This document shows positions 8,060-16,071 of a stretch of DNA of 25,325 bases, piece after piece. The stretch's first letter is position 1, and each line of letters begins with the position of its first letter. Both the position numbers and the translations under genes were made by a program. The notes below the pieces were generated by a model. The model saw only the letters and a program-made list of their open reading frames with translations. It searched no databases and had not been told where the DNA came from. The DNA is from a virus, in IMG/VR virus record IMGVR_UViG_3300042868_002187, positions 1 to 25,325 of that record; one strand, 5' to 3'.

Positions 8060-8311
8060 ATGGGCAAAGTTTTAATGAAAAAAACGGTATTTGATAACAA
8101 ATCAGGATACCATAAAGCCGGTGAAATTGTAACATTATCGGCCGATGTTGAAAGACATTATTTAGCAAATAATTTTGGAACAAAGGTTGAAGATCAGCCG
8201 GAAGTTATTGCACCAATTGTGGAGGCCGTAGAGGTTGAAACAAAAGAGGAAAAAATAGTTTACAAGACAAAGGGCAACAAAGCAAAAAAGGATGCGGCAG
8301 ATCAAGATTAA
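8060..8311 (+). CDS. Small protein of unknown function between capsid and connector genes
   Basis: An 83-residue protein started at ATG 8060; a longer reading from TTG 8015 would run through the terminator and promoter and is rejected. The N-terminal half (residues 5-45) looks like a small beta domain (KTVFDNKSGYHKAGEIVTL); the C-terminal third is highly charged (EVETKEEK, KTKGNKAKK). Small proteins of this kind often lie between capsid and gp6-like genes in siphoviruses, but no defined role is recognised. It overlaps the next gene by 20 bases, suggesting coupled translation. Confidence 0.75.
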   Translation: MGKVLMKKTVFDNKSGYHKAGEIVTLSADVERHYLANNFGTKVEDQPEVIAPIVEAVEVETKEEKIVYKTKGNKAKKDAADQD

Positions 8312-8801
8312 TGATGTAATTGGTGTTCCAATTATTTCACGTGCAGATGCAAAGAATTACATCCGTATTGATACAACGGCAGATGATACGTTGATTGATA
8401 TGATGATTGAGGCAGCGCACACAGCGGCTGAAAATTATATGAGCCGGGATATTATCGCAAAGGAGCGCACATATTATTTGGATTATTCTGATTCAGGTTT
8501 TATTGATGTTCCATTTGGGCCGGTGGCATCAGTTGATGATGTAACCGTGAAAGGCATTGCCGTTTCATTTTCGGTTTACGGATTAGGTGATCCAATGGTG
8601 GAAATTACCCCATTAGGAACAAATATTAAAATTGATTTCACAACGGAGGGAATGAGTGATGGGCTATTGAAACAAGCATTGTTGATGATGGTTTCCACAT
8701 ATTATGATAATCGTACAGATTTCGTGACAGGAATGACTGTGAATGAAGTTCCAAGCGCATCCGCTAAATTATTGGATGGCATAAAATCTGTATTTATCTA
8801 A
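8292..8801 (+). CDS. Head-tail connector protein, gp6-like
   Basis: A 169-residue protein similar to the gp6/YqbG-like head-tail connectors that form a ring under the portal. The recognisable part is the N-terminal helical segment ISRADAKNYIRIDTTADD, LIDMMIEAAHTAAENYMSRD, followed by beta strands (DVPFGPVASVDDVTV) and a C-terminal helix (LLKQALLMMVSTYYDNR). This pattern matches the family in which DXXXXLR and aENy(t) motifs occur. It starts inside the previous gene and its last base is the first base of the next ATG (TAATG), so the connector genes are tightly coupled. Confidence 0.85.
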   Translation: MRQIKINDVIGVPIISRADAKNYIRIDTTADDTLIDMMIEAAHTAAENYMSRDIIAKERTYYLDYSDSGFIDVPFGPVASVDDVTVKGIAVSFSVYGLGDPMVEITPLGTNIKIDFTTEGMSDGLLKQALLMMVSTYYDNRTDFVTGMTVNEVPSASAKLLDGIKSVFI

Positions 8802-9145
8802 TGGCAACAAGCAACAACGCATCAATTTTAAAACAACGGATTCTGATTAAACGTTTGGCACGCACATCAGATGGATTTGGTGGCACAACACCGGGTGGAT
8901 ATGTAACCATTGACACCGTATGGTGCAGGGTGCAGGAAACCAAAGGGCCAATTGATGAAAGAATTGGAATCAGGTTAAAATCAACGGAAATTGAAATCAC
9001 GATCCGAAAGGAAACGGCCGATTTAATTGCCAATGAAGATGTGTTGCAAGTTGAGGGATTTTCGGCATTGTATCGCATCAATTCTGGATTCCAAACGTTT
9101 GAGAATTTCTGGGTTAAAATGACAGCCACCAAAATTGAGGGATAA
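8801..9145 (+). CDS. Head-tail joining (head closure) protein
   Basis: A 114-residue protein of the phage head-tail joining family (SPP1 gp16-like/PF05521 type). Signs are the basic start LKQRILIKRL, the GFGGTTPGGY turn, the VWCRVQE strand and a C-terminal FQTFENFWVKMTATKI strand. Proteins of this family plug or extend the connector after packaging and provide the tail attachment site. The gene overlaps the preceding stop by one base and its own stop overlaps the start of the next ORF, as expected for an operon of stoichiometric neck proteins. Confidence 0.82.
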   Translation: MATSNNASILKQRILIKRLARTSDGFGGTTPGGYVTIDTVWCRVQETKGPIDERIGIRLKSTEIEITIRKETADLIANEDVLQVEGFSALYRINSGFQTFENFWVKMTATKIEG

Positions 9146-9591
9146 TGGCAAAGAAAAGCGGTGTTGATTCGAAGCAATTAGCCGATTTGCAAAATAAGAT
9201 TGAACAATTGGGCAAATTATCCAAACAGGAATTGTCTAATGAATTGGTAAAAACTGCAATGTTTGCAGTTGCAGGAATGAAAACTGATGCCAGACACGAC
9301 ACGGGTAATTTGAGAAATCAAACCGGATTTGAAAGGCAAAATGAAAATACGGTTGTTATTTTTTCACGTGCGCCATATGCGCCCTTTGTGGAATTTGGCA
9401 CAGGTAGATTGGTAGATTTACAGCATTTGACAAAATTAGGATTCCCAGCATCTTATGCAATGCAATTCAAGGGCAAAGGGATCAAGAAAGTAAATTTACC
9501 GGCACGGCCTTTTTTCTTTACAAATTTGCGTAAAGAATTGGGCGATTTAACAAACAGGTTAGAAACCAAAATTAAACAATTGACAAAATAA
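9145..9591 (+). CDS. HK97 gp10-like neck/tail protein
   Basis: A 148-residue protein with the pattern of the HK97 gp10-like family: DTGNLRNQTGFE near 52, the YAPFVEFGTGR motif in the middle and ARPFFFTNLRKEL near the C-terminus. In lambda- and HK97-like phages this protein lies at the head-tail junction or tail completion step. The N-terminal region (residues 9-40) is a charged helix. It overlaps its upstream neighbour by one base and its final base overlaps the next ATG. Confidence 0.87.
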   Translation: MAKKSGVDSKQLADLQNKIEQLGKLSKQELSNELVKTAMFAVAGMKTDARHDTGNLRNQTGFERQNENTVVIFSRAPYAPFVEFGTGRLVDLQHLTKLGFPASYAMQFKGKGIKKVNLPARPFFFTNLRKELGDLTNRLETKIKQLTK

Positions 9592-10031
9592 TGTTAGAAC
9601 CGATACAATTCATCCGTAAGGCAATCATCACACGTTTGACAAATAATGTGGTGATTGGTGGTGTGACATTTGGTGTTTATAACCGTGTGCCATCAACGGC
9701 ATCGTTTCCATACATTTTGGTGTATTCTGTTTCATCAGATGAAACCGATTTTAATCAATCATCGTATATCACAGAAACAATCACACGTATTGAAGTGGTG
9801 ACACGTTTTCAATCTGATTCAGGCGGTGAAATCACAGCCAACAGCGCAATCAATAGAATTTTAGAATTAATTAGAACACGATCAAACGGATATTTTGATT
9901 TGTCTGCGGATGGATTCAATGTATTTACGTGCGTAAAGGAGTCATCAACGTACATTGTGGATGATGAACCAGATCACACGTATTTTCGTGGTATTGTAGA
10001 AATAAGCAACAAAATCCAACAAACAATTTAA
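9591..10031 (+). CDS. Tail terminator / tail completion protein (DUF3168, gp17-like)
   Basis: A 146-residue protein resembling the DUF3168/gp17-like tail completion family that caps the growing tail tube. Visible features are the N-terminal helix FIRKAIITRL, the VYNRVPSTASFPYILVYSV segment with the conserved P-x(5-6)-PYI, a TRIEVVTRF strand and a helix ANSAINRILELI. Length and position after the gp10-like protein fit. It ends one base before the holin-like gene, so lysis genes follow directly in the same operon. Confidence 0.84.
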   Translation: MLEPIQFIRKAIITRLTNNVVIGGVTFGVYNRVPSTASFPYILVYSVSSDETDFNQSSYITETITRIEVVTRFQSDSGGEITANSAINRILELIRTRSNGYFDLSADGFNVFTCVKESSTYIVDDEPDHTYFRGIVEISNKIQQTI

Positions 10032-10032
10032 A

Positions 10033-10320
10033 ATGGAATTAAGGGATGCCATTATTGGCCTAGCATCATCATCAGTCACGGCATTCATATCGTGGATATT
10101 AGGGAAACGCAAAGAAAATGCGGACATCAGTACAATACAATTAGAAAATTCCCAACGTGTGATTGATATGGTTACCCAAATGAATGAAAAGTTGGAGGCA
10201 AAGGTTGATCAATTAAGCAAAAAGGTTGATGAATTAACGGTTGAAATTGAAAACCTGCGTGAAGAAAATCACAAATTAAAGCACGGAAAACCTGTAAAAA
10301 AGAAAGAGGAAAACGAATAA
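10033..10320 (+). CDS. Holin-like membrane protein with coiled coil
   Basis: A 95-residue protein with one predicted membrane helix at residues 5-24 (AIIGLASSSVTAFISWILG), then a basic GKRK stop and a long coiled coil (about 35-85: NEKLEAKVDQLSKKVDELTV). The basic tail KPVKKKEENE suggests the C-terminus is cytoplasmic or otherwise exposed. It lies immediately before the peptidoglycan peptidase with an ATGA overlap, the typical place for a holin. No holin family is recognised by sequence, so an alternative role as a membrane-anchored structural or antiholin protein cannot be excluded. Confidence 0.55.
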   Translation: MELRDAIIGLASSSVTAFISWILGKRKENADISTIQLENSQRVIDMVTQMNEKLEAKVDQLSKKVDELTVEIENLREENHKLKHGKPVKKKEENE

Positions 10321-10808
10321 TGAAAGATCAAATCACATTGGACAGAATCAAATTGATGCACCCGAAATTGCGTGCGGAAGTTGCGATAATTTACGATGAA
10401 ATTGTGAACGCATTAAGAGGCAAAGCATTTTGCAGATTTACGCACACATTGCGCACATTTAAGGAACAAGAGGCAATATATGCACAGGGCAGAACAAAGC
10501 CCGGCCCAATCGTTTCAAAGGCAAAACCGGGTTTAAGTTTACACAATTACGGATTGGCAATTGACATCGTTTTAATTGATGGCAAATCTGTTTCGTGGGA
10601 TATGAAAAAGGATTTTGATGGGGATGGCAAAGCAGATTGGATGGAGGTTGTGGCCGTGTTTAAAAAGTACGGTTGGGAATGGGGCGGTGATTGGAAAAGA
10701 TTTCCGGATGCGCCACATTTTCAAAAAGCATTTGGAAAAACACCATCGCAATATTTTGCAATGTGGAATGCTAAAAAAGTGGATGCAGATGGGTATGTGA
10801 TTTTGTAG
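10320..10808 (+). CDS. M15 family peptidoglycan peptidase (endolysin)
   Basis: A 162-residue zinc peptidase of the VanY/L-alanyl-D-glutamate endopeptidase type that would cleave peptide stems of the cell wall. Zinc-ligand motifs are SLHNYGLAID (H75 and D82) and DAPHF (H133, with D130 as likely general base). A substrate-pocket segment TLRTFKEQEAIYAQGR precedes them. An acidic loop DFDGDGKAD at 98-106 lies between the ligand motifs and resembles a calcium-binding EF-hand-like loop. There is no signal peptide, so export would depend on the upstream holin. The gene overlaps the holin-like stop (ATGA). Confidence 0.93.
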   Translation: MKDQITLDRIKLMHPKLRAEVAIIYDEIVNALRGKAFCRFTHTLRTFKEQEAIYAQGRTKPGPIVSKAKPGLSLHNYGLAIDIVLIDGKSVSWDMKKDFDGDGKADWMEVVAVFKKYGWEWGGDWKRFPDAPHFQKAFGKTPSQYFAMWNAKKVDADGYVIL

Positions 10809-10818
10809 GATATATTCA

Positions 10819-10847
10819 ACATTAATGGCAAAAATGGGTATTAATGT
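10819..10847. promoter_or_regulatory. Inverted repeat ACATTAAT-N13-ATTAATGT before the spanin-like gene
   Basis: Perfect 8-bp arms (10819-10826 and 10840-10847) sit in the 76-base gap between the peptidase and spanin-like genes. A second small dyad AACAT-TAT-ATGTT follows at 10859-10871. No T-run follows the first dyad, so it is more likely an operator or an mRNA hairpin than a terminator. Confidence 0.4.
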
Positions 10848-10884
10848 AAAATATAACCAACATTATATGTTAAATAATATAAAA

Positions 10885-11334
10885 ATGAAAAAATTCCTAA
10901 TCATCGCAATTATCCTGTTTGCAAGTTGCAAACCATCAAAAACAATCATCAAAGAAAGCACGATTGTTAAATATGATACCATTCACACATCAGATGTGAT
11001 TTATAAAACAAAGGCAATCCGTGATTCAATTATCATCGAAAATCCGTGCGATTCTACGGGCATTTTAAACAAGTTTTATTCGAAATTTGTAATACCACAA
11101 GGCACAATCACATTGCGTTCAACACAGGGCAGAATTGAGGCCAAAATTGACATTGATTCAATTGAATCTGTGTACAAATCCAAATACCAATTGTCAAAAT
11201 CGGACAATGTTCGAATTTCTAACAAAGAGGTGATCAAAAATGTTGTTCCTGCGTGGGCCATTATTACCATCTTTTTTGAATCAGTCATCATTATCGGATA
11301 CGTGTTTTATAAAATGAGGCTTTTTATTTTTTAA
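10885..11334 (+). CDS. Lipoprotein with C-terminal membrane helix: candidate unimolecular spanin
   Basis: A 149-residue protein beginning at ATG 10885. The N-terminus is a lipoprotein signal: MKK, hydrophobic FLIIAIILFAS, then Cys15 followed by KPSK. Residues 20-118 are periplasmic and beta/charged, with repeated Ile/Asp-Ser motifs. Residues 121-142 form a clear C-terminal transmembrane helix (PAWAIITIFFESVIIIGYVF) ending with a basic tail. A lipid anchor at one end and an inner-membrane helix at the other is the defining layout of u-spanins such as T1 gp11, which fuse inner and outer membranes at lysis. It directly follows the M15 peptidase. ATG 10825 would add 20 residues before the signal sequence and is less likely. 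Confidence 0.75.
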   Translation: MKKFLIIAIILFASCKPSKTIIKESTIVKYDTIHTSDVIYKTKAIRDSIIIENPCDSTGILNKFYSKFVIPQGTITLRSTQGRIEAKIDIDSIESVYKSKYQLSKSDNVRISNKEVIKNVVPAWAIITIFFESVIIIGYVFYKMRLFIF

Positions 11335-11338
11335 CTTG
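11331..11338 (+). promoter_or_regulatory. Weak candidate promoter before the tail fibre gene
   Basis: TTAACTTG is a 6 of 8 match to TAnnTTTG, but the following bases GCATAAAAATAAG are nearly identical to those after the -7 box of the second tail tube gene (17768 onward). The shared extension makes a promoter plausible. The site overlaps the end of the spanin-like gene and lies 22 bases before the fibre ATG. Confidence 0.35.
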
Positions 11339-11360
11339 CATAAAAATAAGCAGGTAAAAA

Positions 11361-14300
11361 ATGGCATCATTAACCGGGAATTTGGTTGCGGAAACCTACA
11401 AAGCATTATTAAAAACCATTGATAATGACATCCTAACAGCATCAGAAAAACAAATTACAGATGGATTTGGGGGTGGATCAAATGTTTTTATTGATTCTAA
11501 TGGGTTTTTAAGAGCCAACAAATACAAAGTTACAAACGGATTAGCCACGCAATTTTTAAAGGCTGATGGATCATTGGATGCAAATACCTATTTGACATCC
11601 ATAACAAGTTCACAAATCATCACGGCATTAGGTTACACACCGGTGACAAATGCACGTACATTGACAATCAATGGAACGACATATGATTTGAGTGCAAACA
11701 GATCGTGGACAATTGCAGGAACAGCAGCCGTTTGGGGAAACATTTCAGGCACATTATCAGATCAAACAGATTTGCAAAATGCATTAAATGCCAAATTCAA
11801 CAATCCAACCGGTACAATTTCGCAATACATTCGTGGTGATGGCACATTGGCCACATTCCCAGCCATCACAGGATTTGTGCCATATACAGGGGCAACACAG
11901 GATGTTGATTTAGGAACGCATACATTATTAGCACGTGATTTGGTTATTGATCACGCAAGTGCAAGCGGAACGGCTGTTGATATTACAAAGGGCGGATCAG
12001 GTATTGCGGTTAATATAGAAAAAAGCGGATCAGGCGAAGCATTAACAGTTGTAAAATCAAGCGGTAGCGGTAACGCAGCAAGCATTACAGGCGGAACAAC
12101 ATTGATTTCTGAATTGCATTTAACTACAAAATTAGCCGATGCTTATATTTTATCAGCAGCAACGTGGAATGCAAAACAAAACGCATTGAATGGAACAGGG
12201 TTTGTAAAAGCATCAGGCACGACAATATCGTATGATAATTCAACGTATTTAACCACAGCGGATGCAGCAAGTACATACCAATTATTGACTAATTTATCAA
12301 CGGATTTGACTGCATCGGCAACCAAATATCCATCGGTAAACGCAGTCATTGCAGGATTGGCAACAAAACAAAACCAATTAAACGGGACAGGATTAGTTCG
12401 AATGGATGGCACAACCGTTTCATATGATAATAATTCATATGTAACAGGAAGCGGATCAGTTGGATACATTTCAAGTTGGAATGCAACAACCGGTTTGACA
12501 AATTCATCATTATTTCAATCATCCGGGAGCATTGGATTAAATATCACAAATGTAAATTATTCGGCATACGGTCGGGCATTTACAGGTGCATCATTTGCTG
12601 CATCATCATTTGGTTATGAAATAGCAAGTGGCGCAACAGCGGATGGTGGATTATTAGGCGGATTAGCTTATGTTTTAACTGAAAACGATGCATCACGCAG
12701 AATTGGGGCAAAAATTGAATCAAACGTTGTTGGAACTACGGCCACAAATTTAGGTGCAAATTTAAGATTTTACGTAAAGGCAGACAACGCAGCAATTGCA
12801 GAAATCGCAAGAATGACTGCATCAGGTGTGACATTTTATTCAGGAATTACAGCGACATCATTTGTAAAAACAGGGGGAACATCAAATGAGTATTTGCGTG
12901 CTGATGGTAGTGTGAACGTAATTACAGGGGATATTATTTCAGGAAGTGGCACAGCGGGTTACCTTTCAAAATTTAATTCATCATCGGTAATTGTATCATC
13001 GAATTTATTTGAAAGTGGTGCAAATATAGGTTTTGGAACAATCACATTAAATTATGGATCATATGGCCGTGCATTTACAGGTGCAGGTTTTGGATCAACA
13101 GCATTTGGTTTTGAGGCGGTAACAGGATCAACAACAAATGGTGGTTTAATTGGTGGCCTTTCATTGGTAATTGCATCCAATGATTCTACACGCAGAATCG
13201 GATCAGCGATTCAATCCTATATTTCAGGGGCAACATCAACGCATCAAGGTGCAGATTTAAGATTTTTTGTAAAACCAGACAATGGGGTTTTATTAGAGGT
13301 TGTACGAATGACATCGGCCGGAATCACATTTAATAAGGATTTAACGGCTGCAAATATCACGGCAACAACATTTGTAAAATCGGGTGGAACAGCATCTGAA
13401 TTTTTAATGGCAGATGGCACGGTTTCTACATTATCTAGTCCGGTTTCAGGTTCAGGATCGTCCGGATACATTCCTAAATGGACATCAGCATCTAATCTCG
13501 GTTCATCTAATATTTATTCTGATGGAACATCAATTGGTATTTCATATACAACACCAAATAAAGGCGGATATGGTCGTGCGTTAAGTGGTGCAGCATTCGG
13601 TTCGTCATCGTTTGGATTTGAAGTCGTAGGAGGCACAACGACAAATGGCGGATTGCTTGGTGGTTTATCCTTTATTGTTAATCAAAACGATTCATCACGA
13701 ATTGTTGGATCAGCAATTCAGTCAAATTTGGTTGGCACAACAGCAACAAATTATGGTGCTGATTTAAGATTCTTTGCAAAAGCAGATGGAGTTTTTACAA
13801 TTGCCGAAGTTGCACGAATAACATCGGCCGGATTGCGTGTTTATGGAACGATTGTAAAAGATGGCGGAACATCAAGTCAGTATTTAATGGCGGATGGATC
13901 TGTTTCAACATTGACAGGGGTTGTCACAGGATCAGGAACAACAAATTATTTACCAAAATGGACATCAGGAAGCGCATTAGGAAATAGTTTAATTTATGAT
14001 GATGGAACAAATATTGGAATAGGTACAACCACAATGTATGGCAAACTTTCTGTTTCATCAGGTAATGCACAAGCAATTAGGGTTGATTCGAATGCCGGAT
14101 ATGCATCTATAAGCATTGGAGGTGTTGGAACATTTTCAATAGATGCACCAAGTGTTGCAGGTGGTAGATTCTTAATTTTCGATAACGGAAATACATCAAT
14201 TGGATCAAATACTGATTCAGGTTTTAAATTTTTTGTAAACGGATCAGCTAAAATTTCTACATCAATTGTTTCGCAAGATTACAGATTTGAAGGCACAGGA

Positions 14301-16070
14301 TATATTACATATAATACTAATAATGTAGGAACAAATACATTTATTATTAGAAATTACGGAACATCTGTTTTAAGTTTTAATGCATCTAATGAAGCCACAT
14401 TTGCAAGTAGTATAATTTCAGGGGCAAGTGTAACAATTGGCACAGGTGGTAATTATGCAACAGGTTCAATTTATTCCGATGGATCGTGGGGTATGATTTT
14501 TAGGGCAAAACAAGCATCACCAACAAATGCTGAATATAGATGGGCAAGAAGTAACGATGCCGAATTAATGAGAATTAGTCCATCGGGTGGATTACAAGTT
14601 GGAACAACACCTGATTCAGGTTATAAATTAGATATTGGAGGCACAGGTAGATTTAGTTCAACATTATTTGTAACTGCTGCATCAACATCGACTGCTTTAA
14701 GTTTATGGGGTAGATCAACAGATAATTATTCAGCATTACGATTTGAATCTAATAATGGAGCAACAAGATATGCGACAATTTATACAAATACAACGGATTT
14801 AATTTTTGAAACAACAAGTGAAAATTTAAGAATAAAAAATAGTGGTAATATATTAGTCGGAACCGTAAATGATGCAGGTTATAAATTTGATATAAATGGT
14901 ACTTTAAGAACAACAGGTTATTTAAGAGTTGAAGGATCATATATTCAAATGGTAAATGCTACAAATCCATCAATTTATCTAAATAATACACAAGTACAAT
15001 GGAGATCATATTTACCATCAGGTACATATAATTATGCAATTTCAGATGCAGTTAAGGATGTATTAACGTTGGGGTATAATGGTGGTGCAAGTTATTTTCA
15101 AGGTTGTAGGGTTGGGATTAACGTTACAACACCGGGTGCATTTTTGCATATTAAAGGCGAATTAGAATCAAATTACGGGCTAATTGTTGAGGGTACATAT
15201 GGAACAGGCCACGCATATGGATGGCGAACAAATGGTGGAAATTCTGATGTTTTGAGTTTATTTTCAGTTACATTAAGTTCACGTTTAGCAGTTTTTGGAT
15301 ATTCTGAGGCATTAATTGCAACAGGTGGAGCAACGAGATTGTATGTTACAGGAACAGGGAATGTTGGAATAAATACAACATCTCCTGATAGATCATTAAC
15401 TGTTAACGGACAAATCGGCCTAAATAGCGATTTTGTAAGCACAAAAGGAGGAACAACATTTAGAATTGGATACAATGCTTATATAACAACAAACGGAGTT
15501 AATATTTTTTCTGAAAGTGCTATTCCATTAGTTTTTGGAACATCATCTGCTGAGGGAATGCGATTGACATCATCACAAAATTTGTTAGTTGGTAGGACAG
15601 CAGATAGTGGTGAAAGAATACAAGTAACAGCAGGAAATGCAACAGCAATTCGTATTGATACAAATGCCAATTACAATGCAATTAACATTGGTGGATACGG
15701 AAATATTTCAGTTGATTATCCCGGAATTGGAGGCGGTAGATTTTATTTAGATGGAGGTGGTGCATTAACAATTCGGCAATCAATGACAGCATCTGCATTT
15801 TATGAATCATCCGATATGCGTTTAAAAACCATAATAAATGACAATCCAATCATACATGGAATTGAGCATTTAGAAGCAAAATTATACGAAAAGAATGGCA
15901 AAATTGAATTAGGATATTTTGCACAGGATGCCGAAATTTTTATGCCATATGCGGTGACAAAAAATGCAGATGGATTTTTAAATTTATCGTATCGTGAAGT
16001 TCACACGGCTAAAATTGCAAGGTTAGAAAAAGAGGTAGCACAATTGAAAGCACAATTAAATTTGAATTAA
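11361..16070 (+). CDS. Large tail fibre/spike with C-terminal S74 auto-cleaving chaperone
   Basis: A 1569-residue host-recognition protein. The N-terminal part has motifs common in phage fibres: LKADGSLDANTYLT, IITALGYTPV, and FVPYTGATQDVDLG, followed by Gly/Ser-rich shaft repeats. The centre holds three tandem units of about 160-169 residues and a partial fourth (12441 onward). A later part has many GYKxDIxG-like short repeats. The C-terminus (1484-1569) is a Peptidase_S74 intramolecular chaperone: ESSDMRLK with the probable catalytic Ser at 1483/1484, LGYFAQDAE, and a terminal coiled coil ARLEKEVAQLKAQL. In this family the chaperone trimerises the fibre and then cleaves itself off. From about 14040 to 15650 Arg codons shift to AGA/AGG, suggesting mosaic origin. 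It lies between the lysis genes and tail tube genes, an uncommon position. Confidence 0.93.
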   Translation: MASLTGNLVAETYKALLKTIDNDILTASEKQITDGFGGGSNVFIDSNGFLRANKYKVTNGLATQFLKADGSLDANTYLTSITSSQIITALGYTPVTNARTLTINGTTYDLSANRSWTIAGTAAVWGNISGTLSDQTDLQNALNAKFNNPTGTISQYIRGDGTLATFPAITGFVPYTGATQDVDLGTHTLLARDLVIDHASASGTAVDITKGGSGIAVNIEKSGSGEALTVVKSSGSGNAASITGGTTLISELHLTTKLADAYILSAATWNAKQNALNGTGFVKASGTTISYDNSTYLTTADAASTYQLLTNLSTDLTASATKYPSVNAVIAGLATKQNQLNGTGLVRMDGTTVSYDNNSYVTGSGSVGYISSWNATTGLTNSSLFQSSGSIGLNITNVNYSAYGRAFTGASFAASSFGYEIASGATADGGLLGGLAYVLTENDASRRIGAKIESNVVGTTATNLGANLRFYVKADNAAIAEIARMTASGVTFYSGITATSFVKTGGTSNEYLRADGSVNVITGDIISGSGTAGYLSKFNSSSVIVSSNLFESGANIGFGTITLNYGSYGRAFTGAGFGSTAFGFEAVTGSTTNGGLIGGLSLVIASNDSTRRIGSAIQSYISGATSTHQGADLRFFVKPDNGVLLEVVRMTSAGITFNKDLTAANITATTFVKSGGTASEFLMADGTVSTLSSPVSGSGSSGYIPKWTSASNLGSSNIYSDGTSIGISYTTPNKGGYGRALSGAAFGSSSFGFEVVGGTTTNGGLLGGLSFIVNQNDSSRIVGSAIQSNLVGTTATNYGADLRFFAKADGVFTIAEVARITSAGLRVYGTIVKDGGTSSQYLMADGSVSTLTGVVTGSGTTNYLPKWTSGSALGNSLIYDDGTNIGIGTTTMYGKLSVSSGNAQAIRVDSNAGYASISIGGVGTFSIDAPSVAGGRFLIFDNGNTSIGSNTDSGFKFFVNGSAKISTSIVSQDYRFEGTGYITYNTNNVGTNTFIIRNYGTSVLSFNASNEATFASSIISGASVTIGTGGNYATGSIYSDGSWGMIFRAKQASPTNAEYRWARSNDAELMRISPSGGLQVGTTPDSGYKLDIGGTGRFSSTLFVTAASTSTALSLWGRSTDNYSALRFESNNGATRYATIYTNTTDLIFETTSENLRIKNSGNILVGTVNDAGYKFDINGTLRTTGYLRVEGSYIQMVNATNPSIYLNNTQVQWRSYLPSGTYNYAISDAVKDVLTLGYNGGASYFQGCRVGINVTTPGAFLHIKGELESNYGLIVEGTYGTGHAYGWRTNGGNSDVLSLFSVTLSSRLAVFGYSEALIATGGATRLYVTGTGNVGINTTSPDRSLTVNGQIGLNSDFVSTKGGTTFRIGYNAYITTNGVNIFSESAIPLVFGTSSAEGMRLTSSQNLLVGRTADSGERIQVTAGNATAIRIDTNANYNAINIGGYGNISVDYPGIGGGRFYLDGGGALTIRQSMTASAFYESSDMRLKTIINDNPIIHGIEHLEAKLYEKNGKIELGYFAQDAEIFMPYAVTKNADGFLNLSYREVHTAKIARLEKEVAQLKAQLNLN
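12441..14220 (+). repeat. Three tandem units of about 500 bp plus a partial fourth in the tail fibre gene
   Basis: Units begin at about 12441, 12936, 13443 and 13923 at a shared [VI][ST]GSG..[GN]Y motif. Each full unit then has a YGRA[FL][ST]GA segment, SFG[FY]E, NGGL[LI]GGL, a DSSRRIG-like stretch, GA[ND]LRF[FY][VA]K and a GGTxSEYLxADGSV end. Lengths are 495, 507 and 480 bases. The fourth copy keeps only the first part before diverging. DNA identity is moderate, so the duplication is not very recent. Confidence 0.85.
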
Positions 16071-16071
16071 T

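Noticed and set aside
10825-10884. Earlier ATG for the spanin-like lipoprotein
   Set aside because: It would place 20 mostly polar residues before the lipoprotein signal and lies in the dyad region.
12143-13471. Antisense ORFs inside the tail fibre gene
   Set aside because: They repeat with the fibre units and are mirror readings of Gly/Ser/Thr-rich repeats; no independent signals.
12441-14220. Repeats considered as a CRISPR-like array
   Set aside because: Units are about 500 bp, in frame and protein-coding with moderate identity; no short repeat-spacer pattern exists.
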